Of a stretch of 64,000 nucleotides of DNA, positions 44,042 to 54,080 are shown piece by piece. The position numbers and the translations under genes are program-made. The notes beneath the pieces were generated by a model, which saw only the letters and a program-made list of their open reading frames with translations, was not told the DNA's origin and did not search any database. The stretch is from Rhodothermales bacterium (GTDB lineage Bacteria; Bacteroidota; Rhodothermia; Rhodothermales; UBA10348). The stretch lies in contig JAVJVN010000009.1 of assembly GCA_040221055.1 (NCBI GenBank), positions 96,257-160,256 of the forward strand. Reading direction: 5' to 3'. Each line of letters starts with the position of its first letter. Position 1 is the stretch's first letter.

Positions 44042-44935
44042 GTGCGCATCGGAATTACCGGAAATACCCAGAAGGAGTCGCTCTGGAAGCCCGTCGAGGA
44101 TATTGCCGGGCGCCTGGTGGCGGCTGGCCGGACCCTCGTGCTGCATCCGGATATCCTGGAGGTTCTCGAGCGGGACGGGAATCCGGGTATTCCGACAGAC
44201 GATCTCGTCCATGTCTCCTCCGCTCAGGAATTTGTCGAAGCATCGGAGATCATCCTGTCTTTTGGAGGCGATGGCACTTTGTTGAATACTGCGCGGATGG
44301 TCGGCGATCGCGGCGTTCCCATCCTGGGCATCAATTACGGGCGCCTGGGGTTCCTTGCCAACGTCGATGCATCCGATCTGGAGATGGCGCTCCGAAGGAT
44401 TGAACAGGGCGATTTCGGTATCGATGAGCGGCTGGTCCTCGAAGCGCGGGTCGACGACGAGTCACCGCGGTGGGCACTGAATGACGTCACGCTCCAGCGA
44501 TCCGGTGATACCGGGTTGATGACCATCCACGTGGAGGTGGACGGACGCCCGCTGAACACGTATTGGGCCGACGGATTGATCGTATCCACACCAACCGGAT
44601 CAACGGCGTACTCGCTTGCCCTTGGCGGACCGATCATGGCTCCCGGGTGTGGCAGCCTCCTGATCACGCCCATTGCTCCGCATACCCTCACCGTACGCCC
44701 CATCGTACTGCCCGATACGTCCCGGATCCGGTTGTGGGTGTCGGGGCAGCGCAGACGGTATGTGGTCACGGTTGACGGCGAACCTTCCCTGTACGAAAAC
44801 GAGTCCGTGACCATCCACGTAGCCAAGGCCTCCCACACGGTTCGCCTCATCCGGTTCGAGGACCAGGACTATTTCAGCACGCTCCGGGACAAACTCATGT
44901 GGGGAGCACGATTTCAATCGGTTAAGCATTCGTGA
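44042..44935 (+). CDS. nadK: NAD kinase
   Basis: 297 residues. GGDGT near residues 75-79 is the catalytic NAD-kinase motif, and LNDVTLQRSG, DGLIVSTPTGSTAYSLALGGPI and APHTLTVRPIV are the family conserved blocks. The enzyme phosphorylates NAD to NADP using ATP or polyphosphate, in the cytoplasm. Start is GTG at 44042 with GGGAGG 10 bases upstream, inside an inverted repeat. It diverges from the FAD oxidoreductase gene with a 181-base spacer, an interesting neighbour since both concern nicotinamide cofactors. The stop is followed by the tRNA-Phe promoter. Confidence 0.95.
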   Translation: MRIGITGNTQKESLWKPVEDIAGRLVAAGRTLVLHPDILEVLERDGNPGIPTDDLVHVSSAQEFVEASEIILSFGGDGTLLNTARMVGDRGVPILGINYGRLGFLANVDASDLEMALRRIEQGDFGIDERLVLEARVDDESPRWALNDVTLQRSGDTGLMTIHVEVDGRPLNTYWADGLIVSTPTGSTAYSLALGGPIMAPGCGSLLITPIAPHTLTVRPIVLPDTSRIRLWVSGQRRRYVVTVDGEPSLYENESVTIHVAKASHTVRLIRFEDQDYFSTLRDKLMWGARFQSVKHS

Positions 44936-44939
44936 ATGG

Positions 44940-44971
44940 TTGACCTTCGATCCAAGGAACGTGTATATTTG
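44940..44971 (+). promoter_or_regulatory. Promoter of tRNA-Phe
   Basis: TTGACC (44940-44945), 18 bases, then TATATTTG (44964-44971). The -10 region fits both TATAAT-like and the Bacteroidota TAnnTTTG form exactly. The tRNA 5' end follows at 44982. Confidence 0.65.
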
Positions 44972-44981
44972 GAAGTCTGTG

Positions 44982-45054
44982 GGTCAGGTAGCTCAGTTGG
45001 TAGAGCAATGGACTGAAAATCCATGTGTCGGGGGTTCAATTCCCTCCCTGACCA
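44982..45054 (+). tRNA. tRNA-Phe (GAA)
   Basis: 73 bases folding into a cloverleaf: acceptor GGTCAGG/CCTGACC, D arm GCTC/GAGC, anticodon stem ATGGA/TCCAT with loop CTGAAAA (anticodon GAA, 45015-45017), T arm GGGGG/CCCTC with loop TTCAATT, discriminator A. The 3' CCA is not encoded; the following bases are CCCC. Confidence 0.95.
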
Positions 45055-45123
45055 CCCCGCTCCGTAGGGAATCCGGGCCGCAGGCAAGCAGTCAACACTC
45101 GGTGTCAACATTGCGTGAACGTC

Positions 45124-45155
45124 TTGCCAGGTCCCTTTCCATCGCCGTATTATTG
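45124..45155 (+). promoter_or_regulatory. Promoter of tRNA-Asp
   Basis: TTGCCA (45124-45129), 18 bases, then TATTATTG (45148-45155), one base off the TAnnTTTG form. The tRNA begins at 45179. The same TATTATTG octamer lies before tRNA-Gly. Confidence 0.5.
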
Positions 45156-45178
45156 CGGCCGCTCGGAGTGAGCAGAAC

Positions 45179-45252
45179 GGTCCGGTAGTTCAGTTGGTTA
45201 GAACGCTGCCCTGTCACGGCAGAGGTCGCGAGTTCGAGTCTCGTCCGGACCG
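45179..45252 (+). tRNA. tRNA-Asp (GTC)
   Basis: 74 bases: acceptor GGTCCGG/CCGGACC, D arm GTTC/GAAC, anticodon stem CTGCC/GGCAG with loop CTGTCAC (anticodon GTC, 45213-45215), T arm GCGAG/CTCGT, discriminator G. The 3' CCA is not encoded. A terminator follows at once. Confidence 0.95.
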
Positions 45253-45253
45253 C

Positions 45254-45289
45254 AAAAAGGCTCCAGGTATCCACCTGGGGCCTTTTTTT
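45254..45289 (+). terminator. Rho-independent terminator after tRNA-Asp
   Basis: A strong stem: AAAAAGGC then CCAGGT, a four-base loop, ACCTGG and GCCTTTTT, ending in seven T (45283-45289). The A-run on the other side lets it work for both strands. It closes the nadK/tRNA-Phe/tRNA-Asp transcript region. Confidence 0.85.
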
Positions 45290-45413
45290 GTACTGGGCCG
45301 TTCCGTTCTGGACGTTCCCGCGCGGACGTTTCATTTTCCGGAGCCATCTGTCGTACGTGACGTATACAACGCTCGTGCCAGAGTGTCCAACACCCTTTCC
45401 GTATCCTGTCATC

Positions 45414-46145
45414 ATGCAACAACGTCCCCTGCTTCTCGCATCGCTCCTGATGGCCTTCGGCATCCTCGGAGCCGGTTGGTTCGTCGGAAACGGCCTGATA
45501 ACCTCCCGCGTCACGGACCGCTTCGTGACCGTGAAAGGCGTTTCGGAACAGGACGTGGAAGCGGACCTTGCGCTGTGGCCCCTGAAATTGAACGTATCCG
45601 GCAACAACCTGAGCAGCATCCAGGCCGATCTGGACGGCCAGGTTGCCGAAGTCATCCGTTTCCTCATCCGGCATGGCGTCGATACGTCCGGCGTGAGCAT
45701 TGAGGGACTCGAAGTCACGGATCGACTGGCGAATCCCTACGGGGAAAGTGGACCCATCCAGAACCGGTACGTCGTGCAGCAGACGCTCATCATCCGTTCC
45801 GAAGATCCAGGGTCCGTCCTTGCGGCCAGCCAGGAAATGGGGCAGTTGGTGGATGCCGGGGTCGTCTTCACGTCAGGTTCCGGTTACGGACCGGCCCAAC
45901 CCACGTTCATCTTCACGCGCCTGAATGATGTCAAACCGACCATGATTGCAGAGGCCACGGCCAACGCCCGGGAGGCAGCAGAACAGTTTGCGTCCGATGC
46001 CAACAGCAACGTTGGAGGCATCCGCCGCGCCAATCAGGGTGTGTTCCAGATTCTTGCCCGCGATCAGGCACCGGGGATCATGGAATCGGCACAGATCACC
46101 AAAACCGTCCGCGTGGTCAGCACGGTCGAGTACTACCTGGAGTAG
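45414..46145 (+). CDS. SIMPL (DUF541) domain protein
   Basis: 243 residues. An N-terminal membrane anchor or signal (LLLASLLMAFGILGAGWFVGN) precedes a SIMPL/DUF541 domain (about 35-243) with the family pattern of VTVKGVSEQDVEADLALWPL and the C-terminal ITKTVRVVSTVEYYLE. SIMPL proteins are periplasmic or membrane-bound proteins of unclear function, sometimes stress linked. The start is ATG at 45414; longer in-frame starts lie across the tRNA-Asp terminator. The convergent WbqC-like gene ends 6 bases beyond. Confidence 0.85.
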   Translation: MQQRPLLLASLLMAFGILGAGWFVGNGLITSRVTDRFVTVKGVSEQDVEADLALWPLKLNVSGNNLSSIQADLDGQVAEVIRFLIRHGVDTSGVSIEGLEVTDRLANPYGESGPIQNRYVVQQTLIIRSEDPGSVLAASQEMGQLVDAGVVFTSGSGYGPAQPTFIFTRLNDVKPTMIAEATANAREAAEQFASDANSNVGGIRRANQGVFQILARDQAPGIMESAQITKTVRVVSTVEYYLE

Positions 46146-46151
46146 GTCGGA

Positions 46152-46772
46152 TCAGGATGCCCGGAGCGCTGCCTTCCTCATCCACGGAACCGCATCGGGT
46201 CCGTGGTTCAGGATGAGGTCGATGACCGACATGCCCACAATGAATCCGTCGAAGTTCTGACGGTATGCCGGCGTCGCATCTGCAATGGGGCCCGGCGGTG
46301 GAGCACCGGGTGCCTGCTTCCCGGATTCCGAGACGACACGCACGTCCACGGGCAGTCGGAGCATCTGAATGACCATACGCACACTGCGGCAGGTACACGC
46401 TCCCAACGACGTCCACGGCGTCGACCAGAAATCCATGAGGAGATGCTCGTAATGCACGTAGTACGGCGCCGATTCGTAGTTGAATTTGAGCGCCTTCCGG
46501 TGGCGGGTCCGCCATCCCGGGTCGCCCTGGATGACCGTGTCGGAGATGGCCCGTCCGAACTGCCCACTGCCCACCGGTACGGTAAGCCACTGGAACCCGT
46601 CGGCATTGCGGAATCGGGTCCGGTTCTGGAAAGACTGCCGCGAATATTGGACTGTATCGTCCAGCCACAGGACGTCCCGGTCCAGGACCTCCATGAACCA
46701 GCCCGGACGAGGAAGATATTCCGGTATGCGGACGAGGTCTTGGTGGGGCGCGGCAGCGTCTTGACGGGGCAC
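46152..46772 (-). CDS. WbqC-family protein
   Basis: About 206 residues. The N-terminal VRIPEYLPRPGWFMEVLDRDVLWLDDTVQYSRQSFQNRTRFRNADGFQWLTVPV (given here as motif regions YLPRPGW, LDDTVQYSRQSFQNRTRF and WLTVPV) matches WbqC-like proteins, annotated in O-antigen loci without proven chemistry. The chosen start is GTG at 46772; a GTG at 46880 would overlap the divergent carboxypeptidase gene. Function is not known. It is on the minus strand beside a SIMPL gene and divergent from the LD-carboxypeptidase. Confidence 0.8.
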   Translation of the reverse strand: MPRQDAAAPHQDLVRIPEYLPRPGWFMEVLDRDVLWLDDTVQYSRQSFQNRTRFRNADGFQWLTVPVGSGQFGRAISDTVIQGDPGWRTRHRKALKFNYESAPYYVHYEHLLMDFWSTPWTSLGACTCRSVRMVIQMLRLPVDVRVVSESGKQAPGAPPPGPIADATPAYRQNFDGFIVGMSVIDLILNHGPDAVPWMRKAALRAS

Positions 46773-46858
46773 GGTGTCTGACAGGCAGATGAGGGTACGG
46801 GGAAGTCTCCGCCCGATGATATATTGCAACCCCTGCCGCGTCAACCCATCCGGATGAA

Positions 46859-47797
46859 ATGCTGAACAGACCTGCTCCACTGGGACCCGATTCCAGGATC
46901 GGCCTCATTGCCCCGGCCTCCTTGCCCGCCGATCACACCCGGATTGCCCGGGGCATCGACCGGATGCGTCGCGAAGGGTGGCATATCGAGCAACGTCGTG
47001 ATTTCACGGATGCTCGAGGCTACTTGGCCGGATCTGATGAGGATCGGTCGAATGAACTCAACCACTTCCTCAGGCGCACCGATATCGATGCCCTGATCTG
47101 CATCCGTGGCGGCTATGGATGCATGCGGATCCTGCCCCACCTGGATTACGAAGCGGCACGGGCACATCCCAAATTACTGGTCGGCTATTCCGACATCACC
47201 GCCTTGCACCTGGCCTTCCTGGCAAAATCCGGGTGGTCCGGTGTATCAGGTCCCATGGTGGCGGTGGACTGGCCGGATCTCGACTCCGGTTCCCGCAAGC
47301 AATTCCTGGAACTGGCTGGCGGAGGGGCGGGGCCGCTGTTGGGTCCCGCAGGCGAAGATCTGTCCCCCGCCCGCCGTGGAACGGTGGAGGGACGCATTAT
47401 TGGAGGCAACCTGTCGATGGTCGTCCGACTGCTCGGTACACCGTACCTGCCGGACATGTCGGGTGCCATCCTGGTGGTCGAGGACGTGGGCGAAGAACCC
47501 TATCGGATAGATGCTTATTTCACGCAACTACGTTTGGCCGGTGTCCTGCAACAACTTGGCGGGATCGTGCTTGCAGGATTCACTGAGTGCGGATTCCCGG
47601 CGGGAAAGCGCTCGCTGACCCTGGACGAGGTGTTCGAGGACAACGTGATGTCATTGGACATCCCGGTTGCAACCGGGTTGTTGTACGGTCACTTTCCGGT
47701 CAAAAGTGCCGTTCCGATCGGTGTCCGCGCCCGGCTCTCGGTTACGGAAGACACGGCGCGTCTTGATCTGCTGGAGTCGGTGGTCCGTCCAGCGTGA
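46859..47797 (+). CDS. ldcA: LD-carboxypeptidase (peptidase S66)
   Basis: 312 residues. Catalytic Ser is in LVGYSDITALHLA, Glu in VVEDVGEEPYRID, His in YGHFPVKSA; RGGYG and IIGGNLSMVVRL are family segments. The enzyme trims the terminal D-Ala of muropeptide tetrapeptides during peptidoglycan recycling. No signal peptide, so cytoplasmic. It diverges from the WbqC-like gene with 86 bases between and precedes purN by 101 bases in which I see nothing more than a possible weak spacer. Confidence 0.92.
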   Translation: MLNRPAPLGPDSRIGLIAPASLPADHTRIARGIDRMRREGWHIEQRRDFTDARGYLAGSDEDRSNELNHFLRRTDIDALICIRGGYGCMRILPHLDYEAARAHPKLLVGYSDITALHLAFLAKSGWSGVSGPMVAVDWPDLDSGSRKQFLELAGGGAGPLLGPAGEDLSPARRGTVEGRIIGGNLSMVVRLLGTPYLPDMSGAILVVEDVGEEPYRIDAYFTQLRLAGVLQQLGGIVLAGFTECGFPAGKRSLTLDEVFEDNVMSLDIPVATGLLYGHFPVKSAVPIGVRARLSVTEDTARLDLLESVVRPA

Positions 47798-47898
47798 GTT
47801 CCACACCCCGGAGCCGACGTGCCCGACTATTTCATGGGCTCTTGTGTGTCGGTGAGTCCCGGAAATCGTAGACTGGAGCTCCACACCCATCGTTCATC

Positions 47899-48501
47899 AT
47901 GTCCCTGCCCAGATTGGCCATTTTTGCTTCCGGAGGCGGCTCCAACTTCCAGGCCATCCTGGACCGGGCCGCAGCCGGCGGACTCGGCGCGGATGTCTCC
48001 CTGTTGGTGGCATCGTCCGCATCGGCGGGTGCCTTGGATCGGGCCCGGGCGGCAGGTGTCCCGACGGAAGTCTGTGGACCGGACGACGATCCTTCGGTAT
48101 TCACCGACAAGCACGCCATTGACCTCGTGGCCCTCGCCGGGTACATGAGACGCATTCCGCCCGACATGGTCGCTTCCTTCAGGCACCGGATGGTCAACAT
48201 CCACCCGTCCCTCCTGCCGGCGTTCGGAGGCTCCGGCATGTATGGAGCTCGGGTCCATGAAGCCGTTGTGGCACATGGTGTCCGGATTACCGGTGCCACT
48301 GTCCACTTTGTCGACGAAACGTACGACACGGGCCCTATCATCCTGCAGCAGGCGGTTCCGGTCCATCAAGACGACACTCCCGCGGACGTGGCTGCACGTG
48401 TGCTGGCAGTGGAACATTCACTTTATCCCGAGGCCATCCAGCTGTTGGCCGCCAACCGACTGACGGTTCATGGCCGTCGGGTCAGAATACAAGACGCATG
48501 A
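47899..48501 (+). CDS. purN: Phosphoribosylglycinamide formyltransferase
   Basis: 200 residues, the usual PurN size. The N-terminal SGGGSNFQAI is the phosphate loop; NIHPSLLPAFGG holds the catalytic Asn and His, and the later Asp is in VDETYDTGPII. The enzyme transfers the formyl group of 10-formyl-THF to GAR in purine synthesis. Its stop overlaps the ATG of purH (ATGA at 48498), so the two steps using formyl donors are co-translated. Confidence 0.95.
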   Translation: MSLPRLAIFASGGGSNFQAILDRAAAGGLGADVSLLVASSASAGALDRARAAGVPTEVCGPDDDPSVFTDKHAIDLVALAGYMRRIPPDMVASFRHRMVNIHPSLLPAFGGSGMYGARVHEAVVAHGVRITGATVHFVDETYDTGPIILQQAVPVHQDDTPADVAARVLAVEHSLYPEAIQLLAANRLTVHGRRVRIQDA

Positions 48502-50078
48502 TCCACGTTAAAGACCTGCCCCCGCCGGATGACCGGTATCCTGTTCGCCGCGCGTTGCTTTCCGTGTTCGACAAGACCGGCATCGTTGAATTCGCACGTG
48601 CCCTTCACGCCTTGAACGTGGAATTGATCTCCACCGGGGGGACGGCGCGCGAACTGCTGGCCGCCGGGCTTCCGGTCACACCCGTGGATGACCTCACGGG
48701 TTATCCGGAAATCCTGGGAGGTCGGGTCAAAACGCTCCATCCAGCGGTACATGGAGGCCTTCTGTCCCGAAGGACGGACCCGGAAGACCAGGCCCAACTT
48801 GCCGCGCAGGGCATCCAGGAAATCGACCTCGTCGTGGTCAACCTGTATCCGTTTTCCGACGCCACATCTGCTGCCGACACCACGGATGCCGTGGCCATCG
48901 AGAATATTGATATCGGAGGCCCCACCATGCTCCGGGCAGCCGCCAAGAATTTCTTCTTCGTGGCAACGGTCTGCAATCCGACCCACTACGGAGCCGTCAC
49001 ACAGGAACTGACCGAGCACTCCGGCACGCTCTGCATGGCCACACGCCGTCGCCTGGCCGCCGACGTGTTCGACCATACGGCGGCCTACGACGCGGCGGTA
49101 TCGCGTTATTTCGCACGCACCCGCGACGATGCGCCCTTTGCCTGGGTGGCTCCCCGTGCACAGACCTTGCGGTACGGCGAGAATCCGCATCAACAGGCCG
49201 AGCTGTATGGACGGCCGGAGGACCTGTTCGAGAAGCTGCATGGCAAGGAGTTGTCCTACAACAACCTGCTGGACCTGAGCGCTGCTCTGCTGTTGATTGA
49301 TGAGTTTGCTGAGGCTGGACCCACGGTAGCCATCCTGAAACACACCAATCCGTGCGGTGTCGGTACGGCATCCACCTTGCGGGAAGCGTACGAGAAGGCC
49401 TTCTCAACAGACAAGCAGTCTCCCTTCGGTGGCATTGTGGTCACCAATCGGCCGTTGGACATGGCAACGGCCGAATCCATCGATGCCATCTTCACCGAGC
49501 TCATCATTGCCCCGGCCTTCGAAGACGGCGTACAGGACTTCCTGGAGCAGAAGAAGAACCGCCGCATCATCCGCCAATTGTCGCCCGCCCGGTCCGACAT
49601 GGGTCGGGACATCCGGTCCGTGGCCGGCGGCCTTCTGGTGCAGGATCGCGATCCGGTCCTCCCGGGTCCGGATGCCCTGCGGGAGCGATGCACGGTCGTC
49701 ACCAAGCGGCAACCGACCGATGCGGAATGGGCCGACCTGGACTTCGCCTGGCGCGTGGCAAAACATGTGAAGAGCAACGCCATCGTCTATGCCGGACATG
49801 GCCGGACGCTCGGTATAGGCGCCGGTCAGATGAGCCGGATCGATTCGTCCGAGATTGCCGTGAGCAAGAGCCGGAAATCCAGCCTGGACCTGGCCGGATC
49901 CGTGATCGCGTCCGACGCCTTCTTCCCGTTTGCCGATGGCCTGCTCGAAGCAGCACAGAATGGAGCCATTGCGGCCATCCAACCCGGAGGATCGGTCCGG
50001 GACGATGAAGTCATTGCTGCAGCGGATGCGCATGGAATGGCCATGATCTTTACGGGCCACCGACACTTCCGCCATTGA
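48498..50078 (+). CDS. purH: Bifunctional AICAR transformylase/IMP cyclohydrolase
   Basis: 526 residues, full length. N-terminal IMP cyclohydrolase ([43 protein letters not shown]) and C-terminal transformylase ([33 protein letters not shown] with Lys, and [10 protein letters not shown] near the end). It makes the last two steps of IMP synthesis. The neighbouring mreC starts 7 bases later, so the purine and cell-shape genes are probably one transcript. Confidence 0.96.
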   Translation: MIHVKDLPPPDDRYPVRRALLSVFDKTGIVEFARALHALNVELISTGGTARELLAAGLPVTPVDDLTGYPEILGGRVKTLHPAVHGGLLSRRTDPEDQAQLAAQGIQEIDLVVVNLYPFSDATSAADTTDAVAIENIDIGGPTMLRAAAKNFFFVATVCNPTHYGAVTQELTEHSGTLCMATRRRLAADVFDHTAAYDAAVSRYFARTRDDAPFAWVAPRAQTLRYGENPHQQAELYGRPEDLFEKLHGKELSYNNLLDLSAALLLIDEFAEAGPTVAILKHTNPCGVGTASTLREAYEKAFSTDKQSPFGGIVVTNRPLDMATAESIDAIFTELIIAPAFEDGVQDFLEQKKNRRIIRQLSPARSDMGRDIRSVAGGLLVQDRDPVLPGPDALRERCTVVTKRQPTDAEWADLDFAWRVAKHVKSNAIVYAGHGRTLGIGAGQMSRIDSSEIAVSKSRKSSLDLAGSVIASDAFFPFADGLLEAAQNGAIAAIQPGGSVRDDEVIAAADAHGMAMIFTGHRHFRH

Positions 50079-50085
50079 TGGACGA

Positions 50086-50895
50086 ATGACGCGCATTTGG
50101 GAACGGATTCGGGACTGGGTTCTGCTGGGCAGCCTGCTCATGGTGTCGGTCGTCACCCTGCTGACGGCGAATGACCCCATGTTCCGCGGACTTCGCGCCC
50201 GATCCCTTGAAGCCACCTCTGCCGTCGAAACCTTGTTTGCCGGCATAGGCCGCTATTTCCGGGCCCTTGAGGAAAATGAGGCACTGCGGGAGCGCAACGT
50301 ATTGCTCAACAACGAAGTCGCGCAGATGCGCGAAGCCATCGTAGAGAACCGGGAGCTCGAGGACATGCTCGGTCTTCGTGATACCGTCTCCACCGACCTT
50401 GTGGCCGCACGCGTGATTTCCAAGGATATCACTCGTGAGCGCAATCTGATTGTGCTGGACGTCGGCCGACGTGACGGAATCGAGGAAGGGATGGCCGTCG
50501 TCGACGAGCGCGGCATAGTGGGCAAAACCCTGCTTGTGACGGAGCGGTTCACGCAAGTCATGACGTTCCAGAATACCGATTTCTATGTCCCCGCCCGGAT
50601 CCTGCCGAGTGGATCGGACGGAATGATCCGCTGGGACGGAGAGCGTTTCGGCACGCTGCTCATGGAGCTGGTGGAGCGCACGGCTCCGGTACGGGTTGGC
50701 GACCAGGTTGTAGCCGGGCCATCCGACATTTTCCATTCCTCCACCCCCATCGGGGTCATAGACACGGTCATGGTTCCACCGGGAGCCCCGACGCTTGCCA
50801 TCTACGTGCGGCCCTTCAGTCGCATTGACGACCTGACCCATGTCTTCGTGGATCGTTCGCGCCCTGTTTCCTCACAAATTCCGTTCAATCCATGA
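50086..50895 (+). CDS. mreC: Rod shape-determining protein MreC
   Basis: 269 residues. One N-terminal membrane helix (about 11-28), a coiled coil (about 55-105) and a beta-rich periplasmic domain ending FVDRSRPV. The family phrases [19 protein letters not shown] and [21 protein letters not shown] are clear. MreC links MreB to the cell-wall synthesis machinery. No mreB or mreD is adjacent in this window; instead purH lies upstream and PBP4 downstream, with ATGA overlap (50892-50895). Rod morphology is expected if mreB exists elsewhere. Confidence 0.92.
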   Translation: MTRIWERIRDWVLLGSLLMVSVVTLLTANDPMFRGLRARSLEATSAVETLFAGIGRYFRALEENEALRERNVLLNNEVAQMREAIVENRELEDMLGLRDTVSTDLVAARVISKDITRERNLIVLDVGRRDGIEEGMAVVDERGIVGKTLLVTERFTQVMTFQNTDFYVPARILPSGSDGMIRWDGERFGTLLMELVERTAPVRVGDQVVAGPSDIFHSSTPIGVIDTVMVPPGAPTLAIYVRPFSRIDDLTHVFVDRSRPVSSQIPFNP

Positions 50896-52388
50896 TGAGA
50901 TTCCGCTCCCTGCCCGCTCTGATGACCTGTGTGGCTGCCATGACCTGCCTCATGCATCCTGCGCAGACATTGGCGCAAACCAATGTGGCCCTGAGGGATA
51001 CATTGAACCAGATCCTGTTCGACGCCAATACACCCAATGCCATCTGGGCCGTTCGCGTACTGGAAACGGAATCCGGCAAGGTCATCTACGACCGGAATGG
51101 GTTCACCAGCATGATTCCCGCATCGAACACGAAAATGTACACGACAGCGGCTGCGCTCGAGATGCTGGGTGCGGATCATGTATACAAAACCGGCCTCTAT
51201 GCCGCGGGGCCCGTCCGGGACGGCGTGCTTGAGGGCGCGCTCGTGGTGAAAGGGTCAGGCGATCCGGTGATCGGTGGCCGGTTCAACGACGGAGACCTTA
51301 CGCAGACGTTCCGCACCTGGGCAGATTCATTGAAGGCCGTCGGAATCCACCGGATTGAAGGCGACATCGTCGGGGATGACAATGTGTTCGATGATGTTCC
51401 TCTGGGCTATTCCTGGGCCTGGGATGATGAACCTTACTGGTACTCGGCGGAAATCAGTGGGCTGTCTTTCAATGACAATTGCGTCGATTTTGCGCTCGTC
51501 GCCGCTCTGGAGAACCAGCCAGCCTTCCTGACCTGGGAGCCGGCCCGGACCAGTTACGTCCACACCGAGAATGCCAGCATGACGGGCCCGGCGGACAGCA
51601 GGATCCGGGAAGGGTACAGTCGGAGCCGGGACGGCAACGCCTTCCGGTTCTGGAGCGAGGTGCCGGAAGGTCGAACGGACTTCGAATCGCTGGCCGTCCG
51701 CAATCCGACGTTGTTTTTCGTTCATGTGCTCCGGGAAACGCTGCTCGCCGAAGGGATTTCGGTAGGCGGCTCGCCGCGGGATGTGGATGACCTGTCCTTC
51801 CTGCCCGACTATGAGCAGGCCACCCGAGTTGCCGTCCATCGCTCCCCGCCCATGGTCGATATCGTCACGGTCATCAACAAGCGAAGCCAGAATTTGTACG
51901 CAGAGCAGGTGCTCAAAACCATGGGCGGTCTCGTCAATGATTCCACCGGCGCATCGGCGGCCGACGGCGTACGGGCATCCCTCGAGGTCTTCGGCGCTGC
52001 GCGGCTGGATACGTCACGCATCCAGCTCGTGGACGGCTCCGGATTGTCCCGGCTGAACCTGGTGACTGCCGATATGACCACGGACTTGCTGCAGTATATG
52101 GCCCATCATCCCGATTCCACCATACGCTCCGTGTTCGCCGCCTCGCTCCCGATAGCAGGCGTTGACGGTACCATCGGCTCCCGTATGCGGGGTACCCCCG
52201 CTGCCGGCAATCTGATCGGGAAAACGGGCACGCTGGGCAGCGCGAGCGCGCTTTCCGGTTACGTCACGAACGCATCCGGTACCCGTTTGACATTTTCCGT
52301 GATGGTCAATCACTACACCGGATCCACATCGGGTGTCCGCGCCATCCAGGACCGGATAGGGGCGGCGCTCGCTGCATCGGTCGACTGA
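50892..52388 (+). CDS. dacB: D-alanyl-D-alanine carboxypeptidase/endopeptidase (PBP4, S13)
   Basis: 498 residues with a signal peptide (cleaved after AQT region near 28-32). Active-site motifs: SxxK as SNTK with Ser78 and Lys81, SxN region as DGSGLSRLN and KTG as IGKTGTL near 445. These are the PBP4-type DD-carboxypeptidases that trim peptidoglycan peptides in the periplasm. The start overlaps the mreC stop, giving an mreC-dacB cell-wall unit behind the purine genes. The 50-base gap to hslV has no obvious terminator. Confidence 0.92.
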   Translation: MMRFRSLPALMTCVAAMTCLMHPAQTLAQTNVALRDTLNQILFDANTPNAIWAVRVLETESGKVIYDRNGFTSMIPASNTKMYTTAAALEMLGADHVYKTGLYAAGPVRDGVLEGALVVKGSGDPVIGGRFNDGDLTQTFRTWADSLKAVGIHRIEGDIVGDDNVFDDVPLGYSWAWDDEPYWYSAEISGLSFNDNCVDFALVAALENQPAFLTWEPARTSYVHTENASMTGPADSRIREGYSRSRDGNAFRFWSEVPEGRTDFESLAVRNPTLFFVHVLRETLLAEGISVGGSPRDVDDLSFLPDYEQATRVAVHRSPPMVDIVTVINKRSQNLYAEQVLKTMGGLVNDSTGASAADGVRASLEVFGAARLDTSRIQLVDGSGLSRLNLVTADMTTDLLQYMAHHPDSTIRSVFAASLPIAGVDGTIGSRMRGTPAAGNLIGKTGTLGSASALSGYVTNASGTRLTFSVMVNHYTGSTSGVRAIQDRIGAALAASVD

Positions 52389-52438
52389 ACAAACCGGTAC
52401 GCGTTGCCGTACCACGCACTCACTTCAAAAACGTATAC

Positions 52439-52984
52439 GTGAGCATTAAAAGCACAACTGTCGTAGGCGTCCGATACAACGGACGCGTGGTCATGGGATC
52501 GGACGGCCAGGCGACCATGGGCAACACCGTGATGAAGCACAAGGCCCGGAAAGTCCGCTCCCTGTTCAACGGAAAGATCGTGGCCGGTTTCGCCGGAGCC
52601 ACGGCCGATGCGTTCACGCTGTTCGAGCGTTTCGAGGAAAAATTGCAGCGGTATGGCGGAGACGTGACCCGATCGGCCGTTGAACTGGCCAAGGACTGGC
52701 GAACGGATCGCTACCTTCGGCGGCTGGAAGCCCTGCTGGCGGTTGGCGCAGAAGATCGCCTTCTGGTGATTTCCGGAACAGGCGACGTTATTGAACCGGA
52801 TGATGAAATCGTGGCCATCGGATCCGGGGGACCATTTGCCCTGGCGGCGGCCCGCGCCATGATCCGACATGGTCGTGATCTGGACGCCCGGACCATCGTT
52901 GAGCAGTCACTCACGATTGCATCCGAGATCTGCATCTACACGAATTCGAACCTGACCATCCTTGAATTGAACGATGTATCCTGA
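52439..52984 (+). CDS. hslV: HslV, peptidase subunit of the HslUV protease
   Basis: 181 residues. The mature N-terminal Thr nucleophile follows a five-residue leader (Thr6 in [10 protein letters not shown]). Family blocks [42 protein letters not shown] and LAKDWRTDR are all present. HslV is the two-ring proteasome-like core of a cytoplasmic ATP-dependent protease. Start is GTG at 52439. Unlike the common arrangement, the next gene is not hslU but a NYN-domain gene, after a 106-base spacer with an inverted repeat. Confidence 0.96.
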   Translation: MSIKSTTVVGVRYNGRVVMGSDGQATMGNTVMKHKARKVRSLFNGKIVAGFAGATADAFTLFERFEEKLQRYGGDVTRSAVELAKDWRTDRYLRRLEALLAVGAEDRLLVISGTGDVIEPDDEIVAIGSGGPFALAAARAMIRHGRDLDARTIVEQSLTIASEICIYTNSNLTILELNDVS

Positions 52985-53014
52985 TTGAAATCCATGATCC
53001 AGAGCCTTTTTTCA

Positions 53015-53069
53015 GCGCCTTGATCCGGATAAGTAATTGAAAGCAATAATTGAAGGTGACTCAAGGCGC
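53015..53069. repeat. 9-base inverted repeat between hslV and the NYN gene
   Basis: GCGCCTTGA (53015-53023) and TCAAGGCGC (53061-53069) are perfect inverted copies, 37 bases apart, in an AT-richer spacer. A regulator site or RNA structure of the NYN-hslU transcript is possible. Confidence 0.4.
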
Positions 53070-53090
53070 CCGTTAATCAGTATTGGAAAT

Positions 53091-54080
53091 ATGCCCAACA
53101 AGAAAATTCATCCCATGTCCGACCCGTCGTTCCACGCCACACTTCTTGTGGACTACACCAACTTGTTCGGAGTCATTGTGGAACGAGCCGGTACCGACGA
53201 ACAGCCGGACTCGGTCGTCATTGAACTCATCAAGGAAGTCCAACGCCACGTGCAGGACCACCTGCAGCTGCGGACCATCCGGACGGTAGCCTTTGCCAGC
53301 CTGCCTCCGGGGCACGTACAAGGCCATCGCGCCACCGGCGCGTGGCTGGCATCCGGCATAGAGCCCCGGTTCTCCCACGCCCTCGCGTCCGACGAAGCCA
53401 CGACCATTGACCTGGCCATGGAGGCCGTTGAAATCGCGGTCGCTCAACAATCCCCCCACGCCTACATCATCCTTTCAGGAAACCAGTGGTTCGTGCCCCT
53501 GGTGCAGCGTCTCCAGAAGAAAGGGCACTTTGTCGTCATGGCCTCCCTGGAAAGTCCTTCCCGAAGCGATCATTTCCCTGCCGATGTCATGGAGGCGTTC
53601 CTGAATGTCCGCTTCCTGCTGGACAAGACCACCTTCCCCGGGGGTGACAAGGGATTCGACGCGGACGGCGAACGCCCCGACGAATATGCCGGCGGTCCGG
53701 CAGAAATCATTCCGCTGGATGACGATGGCGCGCGCCAGGCACTCGAGGTCATCGAGCAATTCTTCGGTCAATACGAGGAGGTCTACCTGACCCCGTTGCT
53801 CAGGAAACTGTCGGAAGTCCTGGGCGACGCCGAAGAGCCCAAGGAATTGGTGACCATCCTGGAGGAGTGCGGCGCGGTGTGGCTCGAAAAGCGGCGGGGC
53901 TTCCCGCATAATTACACGGTCCTGCTGGTCAACGACGAGCACCCGGACGTGGAGGATGTACGCGAGCACGCAGCCGCCGGAACGGGCCCGCACTACGACG
54001 ATCATTATCGGGACGAGGAGTACGAGGACGACCGTGCAGCAGATGATGAAGACGACGATTACGAGGAGCCCCATGTCTGA
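53091..54080 (+). CDS. NYN/PIN-like domain protein between hslV and hslU
   Basis: About 329 residues. A PIN-like NYN domain (about 15-190) begins [10 protein letters not shown] and contains the second acidic region [10 protein letters not shown], but the usual SGDSDF signature reads SGNQWF, so the third acidic residue is missing. The second half has a helical domain ([13 protein letters not shown]...[19 protein letters not shown] in part) and a very acidic tail. The start is uncertain: ATG 53091 or ATG 53115 (MSDPSF); a TTG at 53037 also exists. Ends overlapping hslU by 8 bases. NYN proteins are usually nucleases or RNA-binding; a role with HslUV is inference. Confidence 0.72.
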   Translation: MPNKKIHPMSDPSFHATLLVDYTNLFGVIVERAGTDEQPDSVVIELIKEVQRHVQDHLQLRTIRTVAFASLPPGHVQGHRATGAWLASGIEPRFSHALASDEATTIDLAMEAVEIAVAQQSPHAYIILSGNQWFVPLVQRLQKKGHFVVMASLESPSRSDHFPADVMEAFLNVRFLLDKTTFPGGDKGFDADGERPDEYAGGPAEIIPLDDDGARQALEVIEQFFGQYEEVYLTPLLRKLSEVLGDAEEPKELVTILEECGAVWLEKRRGFPHNYTVLLVNDEHPDVEDVREHAAAGTGPHYDDHYRDEEYEDDRAADDEDDDYEEPHV

